A stretch of 64,000 nt of DNA from Lactobacillaceae bacterium L1_55_11. Its GTDB lineage: Bacteria > Bacillota > Bacilli > Lactobacillales > Lactobacillaceae. The notes beneath the pieces were generated by a model, which made no database searches, was not told the origin of the DNA, and worked only from the letters and a program-made list of their open reading frames with translations. Position 1 is the first letter of the stretch. Each line of letters starts with the position of its first letter. The DNA lies in contig JAQYTT010000001.1 of the NCBI GenBank assembly GCA_029433155.1, positions 682,001 to 746,000 of the forward strand, read 5' to 3'. The position numbers were made by a program, and so were the translations under genes. Below are positions 1 through 8,703 of the stretch, in pieces.

Positions 1-365
1 ACCGCGTTTAAAAGCAGGACGCCCTGGCGGGCCCAAGAACTTAAATCATGGCTGGAACGGGGCCCGATATCATCAGCAAGTTCTTTTAAAATATTTTGCA
101 AGGAAGGCGGTGCTGGCACCTGGTCGGGCACTGAAAAACTAAGGCCCTGGGCCTGACCAACCTCATGGTAGGGATCTTGGCCCATAATGACGACCTTGGT
201 GTCAGGTAAGGGCGTTTCTTCCAAGGCCGCAAAAACCCGGTCTTTGGGTGGAAAAATGGCCTGGTTACCATGGTAAATCGTGGTCAAAAAATCAGCGACA
301 GCATTAATATATTCGGGGGTCAGCTCCCGTTTTAAGTAAGGGGCCCAGGTGGTATGTGATAGCAC
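1..365 (-). CDS. ung: Uracil-DNA glycosylase, family 1 (N-terminal part, cut by window edge)
   Basis: Removes uracil from DNA as the first step of base excision repair. The visible 121 residues contain the family 1 catalytic motif GQDPYH, followed by GLSFSVP and a PPSLQNI stretch, and stop at a segment reading GVLLLNA at the window edge, so about half the protein is missing. I place the start at a GTG (365-363) because an AAAGGA Shine-Dalgarno lies about ten bases upstream; no ATG is available upstream in frame. It is divergent from the gene at 411, with only 45 bases between them, so the promoters of the two genes must overlap neighbouring coding sequence. Confidence 0.93.
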   Translation of the reverse strand, partial: MLSHTTWAPYLKRELTPEYINAVADFLTTIYHGNQAIFPPKDRVFAALEETPLPDTKVVIMGQDPYHEVGQAQGLSFSVPDQVPAPPSLQNILKELADDIGPRSSHDLSSWARQGVLLLNA

Positions 366-382
366 GGCTAGCCGTCCTTTCG

Positions 383-391
383 TGGTAAAAT
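383..391 (+). promoter_or_regulatory. Extended -10 promoter candidate for the gene at 411
   Basis: TGGTAAAAT fits an extended -10 (TGn plus TAAAAT). No convincing -35 lies 17 bases upstream. The predicted transcript would start near 398, giving a leader of only about 13 bases that still contains the AAAGGAGG ribosome binding site (399-406). Confidence 0.35.
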
Positions 392-410
392 AAGGCCCAA
401 AGGAGGGCCG

Positions 411-956
411 ATGGAAAAATACTACATGCGACAAAATTATAGCACCGACATGGGCGTTAACATTGTCTTTGACCAAACTTTCCAGGCGGCCTACCTGGTT
501 AGTGGTCGAACTGGCAAGGCTGGTGACGAACTCCTGGTCCAAGACATGCGCGGCGAGGTCTTGGTCCGTTTGCGCCAGATTTCATACGGCATTATCCCCC
601 GCTTTGTCATCGCCTACCGCAACCAAGTGATTGCTTCGATTAGTTTTAACCTGGCTTATTTCGGTGATATTATTTATGTCCGGCGCCTGGCCTGGGTCAT
701 TTCTGGTAACTTTTTAAATCACCGTTACAACACTTACCACAGTACCAAAAAATTACTGTCCGTCAAACCAGAGGCCCGGCCTGACGGTCTCTATAATCAA
801 CTGACGGTCACCGACAGTTCCGACCAAGTGCCGGTCCACATTATCATCGCGGCGCTCTTAGACATTTGGAATACCGGCTTTGATACCCTCAGCCCACGGA
901 ATTGGCTTACCCAGTACCATTTCCGCCTTTACCCACCAACCTACCGGCGTGATTAA
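411..956 (+). CDS. LURP-one-related / tubby-like family protein
   Basis: A 181-residue soluble protein that resembles the bacterial LURP-one-related (YxjI-like, DUF567) family, whose members fold as a tubby-like 12-strand barrel. What supports this is the overall pattern of short strands, with an early Asp-Met-Arg-Gly-Glu-Val segment, then alternating hydrophobic and polar residues, and the size (family usually 160-200 residues). No catalytic residues are evident and the cellular role is not known; lipid binding or scramblase-like activity has been proposed for eukaryotic relatives. A strong AAAGGAGG site precedes the ATG. The next gene starts 5 bases downstream, so the two are probably co-transcribed. 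Confidence 0.7.
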   Translation: MEKYYMRQNYSTDMGVNIVFDQTFQAAYLVSGRTGKAGDELLVQDMRGEVLVRLRQISYGIIPRFVIAYRNQVIASISFNLAYFGDIIYVRRLAWVISGNFLNHRYNTYHSTKKLLSVKPEARPDGLYNQLTVTDSSDQVPVHIIIAALLDIWNTGFDTLSPRNWLTQYHFRLYPPTYRRD

Positions 957-961
957 CTCGT

Positions 962-1660
962 ATGGATGCCCAACTAACCCAATTTGCCCAACAATTTAAA
1001 AACTATCCAAAAGCCCAGCAACAAATCCAGGCCGTCCAAGCTACCTGGTCGGCTTTGGCGGCCGGCCAGCTGCCTGCTAAGTCCCTACCAGTGCTGGGCT
1101 TTTCAGTTGATGAAATTCTGACTCACCCTGAACTAATGCCCTTAGATGACTACCTAAATGACTTCCGTTCTCAGCTGATTGAGCGCTATGGAATTTGGCA
1201 CCTACCTAACCAGGCCTGGATTCAGGATTTAGCAGGCTGGATTAACCAACGGCCTACCTTAGAAATCATGGCCGGCAACGGCATTATCACAGCCGCCCTG
1301 AGCAAGCGCGGTATCCCGGTTCAGGCCACTGATAACTTCGACTGGGCCGGTCAAGATATCACGGTCCCCCACCCCTGGACCCAGGTTAGGCAACTGGATG
1401 CCCGCCAGGCTATCAAGACCTTGAATTTTGAAGTCCTGATTCTTAGCTGGGCCCCAGACACTAGTGACGTTGACTGGCAGATTTTACAGGACCTCCGCCA
1501 AGCACACTACCAGGGCGATTTCATCGTGGTTGGCGAATACCAGGGGGCGACCAACTCAGCTGCCTTTTGGCAGCAGGGACTTTTTGAAAAACCGGCCGCC
1601 TTAAACCGGCACCACCAACCCTTTGATGATTTTAAAGACCAGGTCTACTTGGTCAAATAA
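962..1660 (+). CDS. SAM-dependent methyltransferase-like protein of unknown target
   Basis: A 232-residue protein. The segment LEIMAGNGIITAALSKRG at about residue 100 is a class I methyltransferase motif I, followed at the expected distance by an acidic/aromatic stretch (ATDNFDW) that would bind the ribose, and a later LILSWAPD resembling motif IV. The N-terminal 90 residues are helical and gave me no family match. The substrate cannot be deduced. It is coupled to the LURP-one-like gene (5-base gap) and ends at a strong bidirectional terminator. Proteins of this kind occur in Leuconostocaceae without an assigned function; that is recollection, not something seen here. Confidence 0.65.
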   Translation: MDAQLTQFAQQFKNYPKAQQQIQAVQATWSALAAGQLPAKSLPVLGFSVDEILTHPELMPLDDYLNDFRSQLIERYGIWHLPNQAWIQDLAGWINQRPTLEIMAGNGIITAALSKRGIPVQATDNFDWAGQDITVPHPWTQVRQLDARQAIKTLNFEVLILSWAPDTSDVDWQILQDLRQAHYQGDFIVVGEYQGATNSAAFWQQGLFEKPAALNRHHQPFDDFKDQVYLVK

Positions 1661-1664
1661 AAAA

Positions 1665-1688
1665 GCACCGCCGATGCGGTGCTTTTTT
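1665..1688. terminator. Bidirectional rho-independent terminator
   Basis: Seven-base-pair stem GCACCGC/GCGGTGC with a CGAT loop, flanked by A and T runs on both sides. It serves the rightward methyltransferase gene and the leftward cls gene. Confidence 0.9.
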
Positions 1689-1690
1689 AC

Positions 1691-3139
1691 TTATAGGATT
1701 GGTGAGAGCAGGCGCGAGAACTGCTGCTTAAACTTCAGCCACCAGGACTGTTGTTCAAACATAGCCGGCGTCTGTAAGGTGGCCGAGGCCATGTCGACCT
1801 GGTACTGCTTAGCCAGCTGCTGGGCCAGGTCCTGGTCGTACAAGAAGGCGTTGATTTCAAAGTTCAGTTTAAAACTACGGAAATCAAAATTGGCCGAACC
1901 AACTGAGGCAATTTCACCGTCAACCACCACCGTCTTGGCGTGTAAGAAACCTTCCTGGTAGTAGTAGACCTTGACCCCCACGTCAGTTAGTTGCTGGGCA
2001 TAGTACTGAGTGGCCCGGTAAACAAAGGGGTGATCAGGCATATCTGGGACCATAATGCGAACATCAATCCCAGCACTGGCCGCAATCCGCAGGGCATCAA
2101 TCATACTGTCGTCCGGAATTAAGTAAGGCGTTTGAATCCAGCAACTCTGCTTAGCCAGCTGAATTAGGCGGATGTAACCCATCTTGATTTGCTGCTCATC
2201 TGAGTCGGGACCACTGCTGACAATTTGCATGTCGGTACTACCAGTATTGTCAGTTTCATCAAAGAAGGCCAGGTTATCCTCGGCTAAGGGATGTTTAAGA
2301 TCAGTGGCATTCCAGTCCAGGATGAACTGGGCTTGAAGTTGCATCACCGCCGGTCCTAAAATCCGCAGATGGGTGTCGCGCCAGGGACCAAATTTGGGAC
2401 TGCGCCCGAGGTACTGGTCACCAATGTTATAACCGCCGATGTAACCAATCCGACCATCAATCACCACGATTTTTCGGTGGTCACGAAAGTTCAACCGGAA
2501 ATCTAGGATGGGCGAGTGGGTTTTTAAGAAAGGTTCTGCCCGTCCACCGGCCTTACGGAGAGGCTTGAAGAAGTGGGCGGTGGTCCCAAAGGAACCCAAA
2601 CTATCATAAATCACATGGACATCGACCCCATGCCGGGCCTTAGCCACCAGGTGCTCAAGCATCTGGCGACCGAATGCATCATCGTAAAAGGTATAAAATT
2701 CCATGTGAATGGAATCCTGGGCGGCATCAATGTCAGCCAACATTTTATCAAACAAATTATTACCGTTGACAAAAATCTCGACGTCATTGTTTTCGGCCAG
2801 GAAGGTCACGCCCCCGCTTAGGGACTTAAAGAGCTGCATCATGGTCCGGACTGACCAGGAATGAACGTGGCCGCTGACCCCTGGTTCTTCGTCAATCCGC
2901 TCCAGGTGATCATGAATACTTTTTTGGATAGCGGAAATGTTTTGGTCCTGGTAACGGAAAAGACGCTTCTTAGGCAGTTTCCGACCGGCAAAGGCGTAAA
3001 TCAAAAAGCCGATGACTGGCAGGAAAACTAAGACCAGCATCCAGGCCCAGGTTGCCGCAATATCACGCGGTTGCCGGAAAACCGTGATTAAGGCCAAGGT
3101 CGCGTTGACCAAAACAATCAGCTCAAAAATCTGTGCCAT
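1691..3139 (-). CDS. cls: Cardiolipin synthase
   Basis: Makes cardiolipin from two phosphatidylglycerol molecules at the membrane. It has two N-terminal membrane segments (about residues 3-20 and 32-52) and two phospholipase-D HKD motifs, HRKIVVID at 221-228 and HAKTVVVD at 400-407, each followed by the usual GG(Y/S)xN. At 482 residues it has the same length as the Bacillus enzyme. I chose the ATG at 3139, preceded by GGGAG with a 5-base spacing; a GTG four codons upstream (3151) has a poorer site. It is transcribed alone, towards the terminator at 1665-1688. Confidence 0.95.
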   Translation of the reverse strand: MAQIFELIVLVNATLALITVFRQPRDIAATWAWMLVLVFLPVIGFLIYAFAGRKLPKKRLFRYQDQNISAIQKSIHDHLERIDEEPGVSGHVHSWSVRTMMQLFKSLSGGVTFLAENNDVEIFVNGNNLFDKMLADIDAAQDSIHMEFYTFYDDAFGRQMLEHLVAKARHGVDVHVIYDSLGSFGTTAHFFKPLRKAGGRAEPFLKTHSPILDFRLNFRDHRKIVVIDGRIGYIGGYNIGDQYLGRSPKFGPWRDTHLRILGPAVMQLQAQFILDWNATDLKHPLAEDNLAFFDETDNTGSTDMQIVSSGPDSDEQQIKMGYIRLIQLAKQSCWIQTPYLIPDDSMIDALRIAASAGIDVRIMVPDMPDHPFVYRATQYYAQQLTDVGVKVYYYQEGFLHAKTVVVDGEIASVGSANFDFRSFKLNFEINAFLYDQDLAQQLAKQYQVDMASATLQTPAMFEQQSWWLKFKQQFSRLLSPIL

Positions 3140-3187
3140 ATCCGCTCCCACGCTTCATTCCCAAAAGTGCACGTACAATCAGCATTC

Positions 3188-3196
3188 ATTTTAACA
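3188..3196 (-). promoter_or_regulatory. Extended -10 promoter candidate for cls
   Basis: On the minus strand TGTTAAAAT, a TGn-extended -10, about 50 bases before the cls start; no good -35. Confidence 0.35.
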
Positions 3197-3232
3197 TAAA
3201 GCCTAGGTAATGATGGCGCTGCTCACCAACAT

Positions 3233-3254
3233 AAAAAAGAGCTTCCGCTCCTTT
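3233..3254 (-). terminator. Terminator of the recJ-apt unit
   Basis: On the minus strand AAAGGAGC, GGAA loop, GCTCTTTTTT: an eight-pair stem with one G-U pair followed by a U tract. It overlaps the apt stop codon. Confidence 0.75.
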
Positions 3255-3792
3255 AATCATGGTATTCCATCAGGGCAAGGAAAGGCACTTCCCCAGCTGA
3301 CATAATCTTTTCCCGACCGTGTAGGTCTTCTAACTCAATCAGGAAGGCCACCCCAGCAATCACCCCGCCTAGTTTTTCAACCAGTTGGCGGGTGGCATTA
3401 ATGGTACCGCCAGTAGCTAAGAGATCGTCAACAATCAAAACTCGCTGGCCCGGCTGAATGGCATCTTCGTGCATTTCAAGCTCGTTGACCCCACCGTATT
3501 CCAGAGTATAGTCCGCCTTAACGGCCTCCCGGGGCAGCTTTCCCTTCTTACGAGCCGGAACAAAGCCAACCCCCAGGGCATAGGCCAGGGGCGAGCCAAC
3601 GATGAAGCCGCGGGACTCAGGACCAGCAATCAAATCAACCGACAGGCCGCGCGCAAAGGCCAAAATTTCATTGATGGCCTGGCGGTAAGCGGGACCATTA
3701 CCTAACAAAGGCGAGATATCGCGGAAGGAAATCCCTGGTTCTGGGTAATTTTCAATGGTTGCGACGTAATCTCGTAAGTTAATCTCAGTCAT
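3253..3792 (-). CDS. apt: Adenine phosphoribosyltransferase
   Basis: Purine salvage enzyme converting adenine and PRPP to AMP. The PRPP-binding motif [13 protein letters not shown] and the upstream PESRGF motif are intact. The start is set at the ATG at 3792, where AGGAGGA lies nine bases upstream and the protein begins [10 protein letters not shown] as usual for the family; a longer reading from a GTG at 3831 overlaps the recJ stop and lacks a good ribosome binding site. The resulting 179 residues are a little longer than the typical 170-173 because of a short C-terminal tail. It follows recJ with a 35-base gap, the order recJ-apt that is common in Firmicutes. Confidence 0.95.
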   Translation of the reverse strand: MTEINLRDYVATIENYPEPGISFRDISPLLGNGPAYRQAINEILAFARGLSVDLIAGPESRGFIVGSPLAYALGVGFVPARKKGKLPREAVKADYTLEYGGVNELEMHEDAIQPGQRVLIVDDLLATGGTINATRQLVEKLGGVIAGVAFLIELEDLHGREKIMSAGEVPFLALMEYHD

Positions 3793-3827
3793 AGTTTGGC
3801 ATCCTCCTATGATGCACAAAGCAGTAT

Positions 3828-5825
3828 TCACCGTCCTTGGACTTGAACATACCTTTGATAGGTGATGGAGGCCGTCAGGGGCTGTTTATCGGGTGAAGGG
3901 TTCACCGCAATAAAGCCCTGGTGAATGCTGATAAAGTCCAAATCCACAAAGACCTGGATAATAATTTTTAGTTGGCGGACTTCCAGCGCAAACTGATCCG
4001 CCACCGCTGGCAATTTCTGGGCAAAGTTTAACTCTGGATGCCCACAGATAAAGCGGTATACCTGGCCAAAGACCTGCTGGGTTTGATCAGATTTAGAACC
4101 TGACTGCTGGTCTTCAGCAACCAGGCTGACATCCGTCAGTAACAGTTGCAGGTTCTTTTGGCCCCGGAAGTAGTTTAAACCAATTGTGGCGGTTAAATCC
4201 AGGGGCTGGTGATGCCCAGCAATTGTCAACCATTCGGGGTGGTTAAAGCCCACTGCCTCAACCACCTGCTGGCCATCCCCGATTTTTAACTTCAGGTGTT
4301 GGTGGGTACTACCCAGGGGCAGCACGCCTAAAATCTTAGGATTTTCAAAGCCAAAGACCGGCCGCTGGTTACCAGTGCCAAAGGGTTCCAGGCGCATCAA
4401 ATCAGCATAAATCGACTCCTGCAGGTGGCCCGGTGCCAAGATAGCGTTCACCTGCTGGGCCGGTAACTGAAAGTCGAGTGCCTGACTATCCTGGCTGACC
4501 CCCTCTTTCAGGGTGGCCAGGTTGGCTGGACTGATGGTCAGACCGAGAGCTCCCTGGTGACCACCAAAATTCTCGTACAAATCCTGGTACTGGGCCATGA
4601 ACTGGTGGAGGTCAAAGTCGCCAAAGGATCGACCGGATCCCTTGTAAGCGCCGTCATGCTGACTCAAAACGACCACCGGCCGCTTAACTAAGTCAACCAG
4701 GCGACTGGCCACAATACCAAGAATTCCCTGGTGCCAGTCCTCGCCAGCAATGATTAAGACCTGCTGGTCAGCCTGCTCAGCAGCTAACGCCTGTTGCTTA
4801 GCTGCCGCAAAGACTTCCTCGACAATCGCCTGCCGCTCACTGTTTAACCCTTCAATTTTGTCCGCTAGGACCTGGGCCTCATCACTGGTCTGGGCTAAGA
4901 GCAAATCTAGGGCTAGGTCCGCCTGACCAAGCCGGCCAACGGCATTCATCCGTGGCGCGATTTTAAAGGCCACTGTTTCTGATAAGACCGGCTCATCCTT
5001 ACCCTGCTTGGCGTTCTTTAAGAGGGCCTTAATACCTGGTCGCGGTACTTGAGTCAGCTGCTCTAAGCCCCAGGTAATCAGGGCTCGGTTCTCATCGGTG
5101 ACGGCGACCATGTCGGCTAACTCGCCTAAGGCAACCAGATCTAGAAGTTCAGTGGGCAGGTCAGCCCGGCTTTCGACCGGCTGGCCATCACTGAGCAAGG
5201 CCTGGGCTACCTTGAAGGCCACCCCAGCCCCCGAAAGGTCAGAACCGGCTGGGTACTGGCTGTCTGGGTGGCGGGGGTGGACGATGGCAAAGGCCGGCGG
5301 TAGCTGGTCAGGCAGGCTGTGATGGTCGGTAATAATCACGTCAACTCCGTGATCTTGGGCGTACTCAACGGCTTCATAACCGGAAACCCCATTATCAATG
5401 GTCACAATCAGGTCAATCCCCGCTTCAACCAAGGCCTGGTATTTGGCTAAACTAGGGCCATAACCATCTTCAAACCGGTTGGGAATATAGGACTGTACCT
5501 CCGCCCCTAACAGAGTCAGGGCCTCCACCATGATGGCCGTGCTAGTGACCCCATCTAGGTCATAATCGCCGTAAACCAGGATTTTTTCGCCACCAAAAAC
5601 CGCTGCTTGCAGACGTTCAATAGCGACATCCATCTGGTGAAGATCCATGGGGGCATGCAGGTCAGCAATACTAGGGTTCAAAAAGGACTGGGCCTTTTCC
5701 ACCGTGTCATAACCCTTTTGCACCAGAATACCGGCCAACAGGGGGCTGATGTTTAAATTGTCAACTAATGCTTGGCGGGCGGCTGGATCGGGTTGGTCCA
5801 TCACCTGCCACTTCCTATGACTCAT
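3828..5825 (-). CDS. recJ: Single-stranded-DNA-specific 5'-3' exonuclease RecJ
   Basis: Degrades single-stranded DNA 5' to 3' in recombination and mismatch repair. DHH-family motifs are all present: DYDLDG at 87-92, DNG at 144-146, DHH at 167-169, the HPRHP segment, and in the DHHA1 domain the FGGHQGA motif, followed by an OB-like domain. The ATG at 5825 has a GAAGGA site and overlaps the end of rnz by 11 bases; upstream readings would run inside rnz. At 665 residues it is about 120 residues shorter than Bacillus RecJ, the missing part being in the C-terminal region, which is variable in the family. Confidence 0.93.
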   Translation of the reverse strand: MSHRKWQVMDQPDPAARQALVDNLNISPLLAGILVQKGYDTVEKAQSFLNPSIADLHAPMDLHQMDVAIERLQAAVFGGEKILVYGDYDLDGVTSTAIMVEALTLLGAEVQSYIPNRFEDGYGPSLAKYQALVEAGIDLIVTIDNGVSGYEAVEYAQDHGVDVIITDHHSLPDQLPPAFAIVHPRHPDSQYPAGSDLSGAGVAFKVAQALLSDGQPVESRADLPTELLDLVALGELADMVAVTDENRALITWGLEQLTQVPRPGIKALLKNAKQGKDEPVLSETVAFKIAPRMNAVGRLGQADLALDLLLAQTSDEAQVLADKIEGLNSERQAIVEEVFAAAKQQALAAEQADQQVLIIAGEDWHQGILGIVASRLVDLVKRPVVVLSQHDGAYKGSGRSFGDFDLHQFMAQYQDLYENFGGHQGALGLTISPANLATLKEGVSQDSQALDFQLPAQQVNAILAPGHLQESIYADLMRLEPFGTGNQRPVFGFENPKILGVLPLGSTHQHLKLKIGDGQQVVEAVGFNHPEWLTIAGHHQPLDLTATIGLNYFRGQKNLQLLLTDVSLVAEDQQSGSKSDQTQQVFGQVYRFICGHPELNFAQKLPAVADQFALEVRQLKIIIQVFVDLDFISIHQGFIAVNPSPDKQPLTASITYQRYVQVQGR

Positions 5826-6768
5826 GCAAATCCTTCTTAAATGGGATGTCGACCACGTCAAAATCCCGGGCCACGTAGGTATTCGGGAAGATGCGGCGCA
5901 CATCTTGAATTAACTTTTTCAACAAAACCCCGACATAACGGGCCGACAGGTGGGTCAAAATTAGCTTACCCACCCGGGCTTCGCGGGCTACCCGGGCCGC
6001 GTCCGCGCTGGTGGAATGCCCGTGGGCCCGAGCCATCTTAAACTCTTCGTCACTAATCCCATAGGTACTCTCATGCACTAAGACATCAGCGTGACGGGCC
6101 AAGTCAACGATGTGCTGGTTGGGCCGGGTGTCATAAATGATGGTCACAATCCGGCCTTTTTGAGCGGGCCCAATATAGTCCTGACCATTAACCTGCCGGC
6201 CATCGGCTAAGGTCACGGTTTTACCAGCCTTGAGCTGACCATAAACCGGTCCAGCGGGAATTTGGTCGGCCTGTAGTTTGTCTACCAGGAGCTCGCCGGG
6301 ATGGTCCTTTTCTTCGACCCGAAAACCCCAGGTTTCAATCCGGTGCTTCATCGGAGCGGCAACAACCCGGAAGGTCGCATCTTCAAAAATCACGCCCTCT
6401 TGAATGTCAACGTACTTCACCGGATAAGAAAGGTGGGTTTCAGAAACCCTCAGCGCTGCCTGGACAAAGTGCTTCAGACCCTTAGGCCCGTAGATGGTCA
6501 ACGGTTCGGTCTTATCGGCCCCCTGAAAGGAACGGGAACTCAATAGGCCCGGCAGTCCAAAAATGTGGTCCCCGTGTAAGTGGGAAATAAAAATCTTTTC
6601 AATTTTTCGGGGGCGAATGGTGGTCCTCAAAATTTGATGCTGGGTCGCCTCCCCCACGTCAAAAAGCCAGACGGCATTACGCTCGTCCAGCAATTTCAAG
6701 GCGATGCTGGCTACATTACGAAATTTAGAAGGCTGACCGGATCCGGTGCCTAAAAACTCTAGTTGCAT
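5815..6768 (-). CDS. rnz: Ribonuclease Z
   Basis: Metallo-beta-lactamase-fold endonuclease that matures tRNA 3' ends. The zinc-binding HxHxDH motif appears as SHLHGDH near residue 62, with further ligands in VHEST, GHS and LTHLSARY. The start is the ATG at 6768 ([11 protein letters not shown]), with GAGG about ten bases upstream; a TTG five codons earlier has no site. The 317 residues fit the short bacterial form. It has its own promoter candidate just downstream of the trmD terminator and is translationally overlapped by recJ, forming an rnz-recJ-apt unit. Confidence 0.95.
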   Translation of the reverse strand: MQLEFLGTGSGQPSKFRNVASIALKLLDERNAVWLFDVGEATQHQILRTTIRPRKIEKIFISHLHGDHIFGLPGLLSSRSFQGADKTEPLTIYGPKGLKHFVQAALRVSETHLSYPVKYVDIQEGVIFEDATFRVVAAPMKHRIETWGFRVEEKDHPGELLVDKLQADQIPAGPVYGQLKAGKTVTLADGRQVNGQDYIGPAQKGRIVTIIYDTRPNQHIVDLARHADVLVHESTYGISDEEFKMARAHGHSTSADAARVAREARVGKLILTHLSARYVGVLLKKLIQDVRRIFPNTYVARDFDVVDIPFKKDLHES

Positions 6769-6808
6769 GGGGAACAACCTCAATCACTTTACTGCTTTTA
6801 ACTAACAT

Positions 6809-6817
6809 ATTTTACCA
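6809..6817 (-). promoter_or_regulatory. Extended -10 promoter candidate for rnz-recJ-apt
   Basis: Minus-strand TGGTAAAAT between the trmD terminator and rnz. The -35 region is not recognisable, as expected for an extended -10 promoter. Confidence 0.45.
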
Positions 6818-6830
6818 TAGTGGCCCCACA

Positions 6831-6855
6831 AAAAAGGTAGCAAGGCCTTGCTACC
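6831..6855 (-). terminator. Terminator after trmD
   Basis: Perfect 20-base palindrome GGTAGCAAGGCCTTGCTACC followed by T6 on the minus strand. The trmD stop codon (6853-6851) lies inside the hairpin's first arm. Confidence 0.9.
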
Positions 6856-7588
6856 CAGGTTTGATTTCAGACTTAATGTCGTCGAGTAGGTCACGTTCCT
6901 GCGGGCTGAGTTGCCGGTTAATCAGCAGGTCCGGGCGGCGTAAGTAGGTCCGCCTCAGGGACTCTTTTAGGCGCCACTCAGCAATCTTGGCATGGTTACC
7001 GCTGAGTAAGACCGGCGGCACGGTCAGACCCCGAAAATCAGCCGGCCGGGTGTACTGAGGGTACTCCAGGAGACCATTTTCAAAGGAATCCGTGTCAGCA
7101 CTTTCCTGGTTGCCTAGAACCTGGGGCAAGAAGCGGACCGTGGCGTCAATCACCACCATGGCCCCCAACTCTCCCCCGGTCAGAACAAAGTCCCCGATTG
7201 AAATTTCCTGGTCCACCAGGGTCCGAATCCGCTCATCATAGCCCTCGTAGTGCCCGGTAATAAAGGTCAGGTGGTCATAGTGGGCCAAGTCCTGGGCCAT
7301 CTGGTGGTTAAAGGTTTCCCCAGCTGGGTCCAGCAAGATTACATGGCCCCGGTCACCGGCCGTTTTTTCAATGTGGTCCATGGCGTCAAAGATCGGCTGG
7401 GGCGTCAATAACATCCCCGCCCCACCGCCAAAGGGGTAGTCATCAACGTTATTGTGCTTATTGGTAGTGTAATCCCGGAAATCAGTCACTGAAAAATCAA
7501 GGTGGTCCCGCTCAATCGCCTTGCCCACAATCGACTGGCGCATCGGGGTAAACATTTCCGGAAAAAGACTCAAAACATCAATACGCAT
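6851..7588 (-). CDS. trmD: tRNA (guanine-N1)-methyltransferase TrmD
   Basis: Methylates G37 of tRNAs reading CNN codons, preventing +1 frameshifting. It begins [13 protein letters not shown] and contains the SPOUT trefoil-knot region [11 protein letters not shown] then [11 protein letters not shown], which binds SAM. Its 245 residues match the family. Its ATG shares one base with the rimM TAA stop (TAATG), so translation is coupled to rimM. Confidence 0.97.
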   Translation of the reverse strand: MRIDVLSLFPEMFTPMRQSIVGKAIERDHLDFSVTDFRDYTTNKHNNVDDYPFGGGAGMLLTPQPIFDAMDHIEKTAGDRGHVILLDPAGETFNHQMAQDLAHYDHLTFITGHYEGYDERIRTLVDQEISIGDFVLTGGELGAMVVIDATVRFLPQVLGNQESADTDSFENGLLEYPQYTRPADFRGLTVPPVLLSGNHAKIAEWRLKESLRRTYLRRPDLLINRQLSPQERDLLDDIKSEIKPG

Positions 7589-8106
7589 TAATCAAACAGC
7601 CCCTCCATGGGCTCAATTTCAATCCGGTGCCGGTCCGGATCAACCATCTTAACCACTTGGTCAATCACCGGAATCAGGGCATCCTTTTGACCAGGGCGGT
7701 CAACCACCCAGACATCATTGGCGCCGGTAGGCATAATTTCCTTAACCGTGCCAATCAACTGGCCATCCTGATCATAAACCTGACAGTCAATAATTTCGTT
7801 ATAGTAGTACTCACCGTCATCGAGTTCCGAGCGGCTGTCACCGTCAACGTAGAGTTGATCCCCTTTCAAGGCTTCCACGGCGTTAATGTCGGGGTAGCCT
7901 TCAAAACTGAGTAGCCACATGCCCTTGTGGGGACGGCTGGTCTTAACCGTCAGGGGCTGGTAGTTCCCGCCCTGCTTCACCCAGAGCACTTGTCCGGGTT
8001 GAAACCGCTCGGCGGCAAAGTCTGTGTCGGCCTGGACCTTGACCTCGCCTTTGATTCCGTGGGTGTTAACAATCTTACCCAGGTTAAAATAGTTTTCTGT
8101 TTCCAT
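7588..8106 (-). CDS. rimM: Ribosome maturation factor RimM
   Basis: Assembly factor for the 30S head that binds S19. The 173 residues begin [17 protein letters not shown], the conserved family start, with the N-terminal barrel followed by the PRC barrel domain (NEIIDCQV to [10 protein letters not shown]). There is no Shine-Dalgarno sequence before the ATG at 8106; instead a perfect extended -10 (TGGTATAAT) ends six bases upstream, so transcription should start at or next to the A of the ATG. A longer GTG reading at 8148 would lie within the rpsP terminator and is rejected. Followed by trmD with a one-base overlap. The khpA gene that usually separates rpsP and rimM is not here. Confidence 0.95.
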   Translation of the reverse strand: METENYFNLGKIVNTHGIKGEVKVQADTDFAAERFQPGQVLWVKQGGNYQPLTVKTSRPHKGMWLLSFEGYPDINAVEALKGDQLYVDGDSRSELDDGEYYYNEIIDCQVYDQDGQLIGTVKEIMPTGANDVWVVDRPGQKDALIPVIDQVVKMVDPDRHRIEIEPMEGLFD

Positions 8107-8112
8107 AGCTTC

Positions 8113-8121
8113 ATTATACCA
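8113..8121 (-). promoter_or_regulatory. rimM promoter, extended -10, giving a predicted leaderless mRNA
   Basis: Minus-strand TGGTATAAT; the final T is at 8113 and the rimM ATG starts at 8106, so the predicted start site is the first base of the codon. A weak -35 (GTCAAA) lies 17 bases upstream. Confidence 0.6.
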
Positions 8122-8146
8122 GAGGGTCCCCGGCCTTTGACCCCAC

Positions 8147-8177
8147 AAAAAAACTACTGACCGTTGTTCAGTAGTTT
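8147..8177 (-). terminator. Terminator after rpsP
   Basis: Ten-pair perfect stem AAACTACTGA/TCAGTAGTTT with a seven-base loop and a T run on the minus strand; it separates rpsP from rimM. Confidence 0.9.
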
Positions 8178-8184
8178 GAATGGA

Positions 8185-8604
8185 TTAAACGAGATCCAAG
8201 AGATCAGCCTTCTTAGCTGATGAAGGATACTTAGTGCCCTGGGCATCCAAGTAAGCCTTAATCTCGGCCACCGTGTTCTTAGTCGTTGGCTTATCACCAG
8301 CGCTAGCCTTAGCGGCAGCAGGCTTAGCACTCGTTCCCTGGTCCTTGTGGGCCGCGAACTTAGCCATGATACCAGCCTGACGCAGCAAGTTGCGGGCAGT
8401 ATCTGAAGGCTGGGCGCCATTAGCCAACCAAGACAAAATCTTTTCTTCGTCCAACTTAACTTCAGCTGGCACAGTAATTGGGTTGTAAGTACCCACCGTT
8501 TCGATGAAACGGCCATCACGTGGTGAACGTGAATCAGCCACAATCACACGGTAGAATGGACGCTTCTTAGCACCCATGCGCTTCAAACGAATCTTAACAG
8601 CCAT
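8185..8604 (-). CDS. rpsP: Ribosomal protein S16 with a HeH/SAP-like C-terminal extension
   Basis: Residues 1-90 are a complete S16 of the 30S subunit ([20 protein letters not shown] onwards). S16 is normally 80-100 residues; this one has 139. Residues 91-108 are an Ala/Lys/Thr-rich linker and residues 109-139 read as a helix-extension-helix unit ([13 protein letters not shown], then a short extended [13 protein letters not shown]), the pattern of the HeH/SAP nucleic-acid-binding motif. That assignment is pattern recognition. An AAAGGAG site lies nine bases before the ATG. It has its own strong promoter and is closed by its own terminator, so it is monocistronic. Confidence 0.96.
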   Translation of the reverse strand: MAVKIRLKRMGAKKRPFYRVIVADSRSPRDGRFIETVGTYNPITVPAEVKLDEEKILSWLANGAQPSDTARNLLRQAGIMAKFAAHKDQGTSAKPAAAKASAGDKPTTKNTVAEIKAYLDAQGTKYPSSAKKADLLDLV

Positions 8605-8646
8605 GTGTATTTCTCCTTTGCATTTTCGTCATTTTTAACAGGTTTT

Positions 8647-8675
8647 ATTATCACATAAATAAAAAGGTATGTCAA
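8647..8675 (-). promoter_or_regulatory. rpsP promoter overlapping the ileS terminator
   Basis: Minus strand: consensus -35 TTGACA (8675-8670), 17-base spacer, -10 GATAAT (8652-8647) with a TGT extension. The -35 lies inside the second arm of the ileS terminator hairpin. The predicted leader is about 36 bases. Confidence 0.7.
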
Positions 8676-8699
8676 GTAAAACACCTTGACATACCTTTT
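8661..8699. terminator. Strong terminator after ileS
   Basis: Fifteen-pair perfect stem AAAAGGTATGTCAAG/CTTGACATACCTTTT with an eight-base loop and T run on the minus strand. Confidence 0.9.
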
Positions 8700-8703
8700 A
8701 TCA

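Noticed and set aside
394-409. GGCCC/GGGCC hairpin overlapping the ribosome binding site of the gene at 411, a possible RNA thermometer
   Set aside because: The likely transcript starts near 398 from the extended -10 at 383-391, so the first arm would be missing from the mRNA; also only five base pairs.
7588-8148. Longer rimM start at a GTG (8148)
   Set aside because: The added codons lie in the rpsP terminator and the rimM promoter and do not resemble the family.
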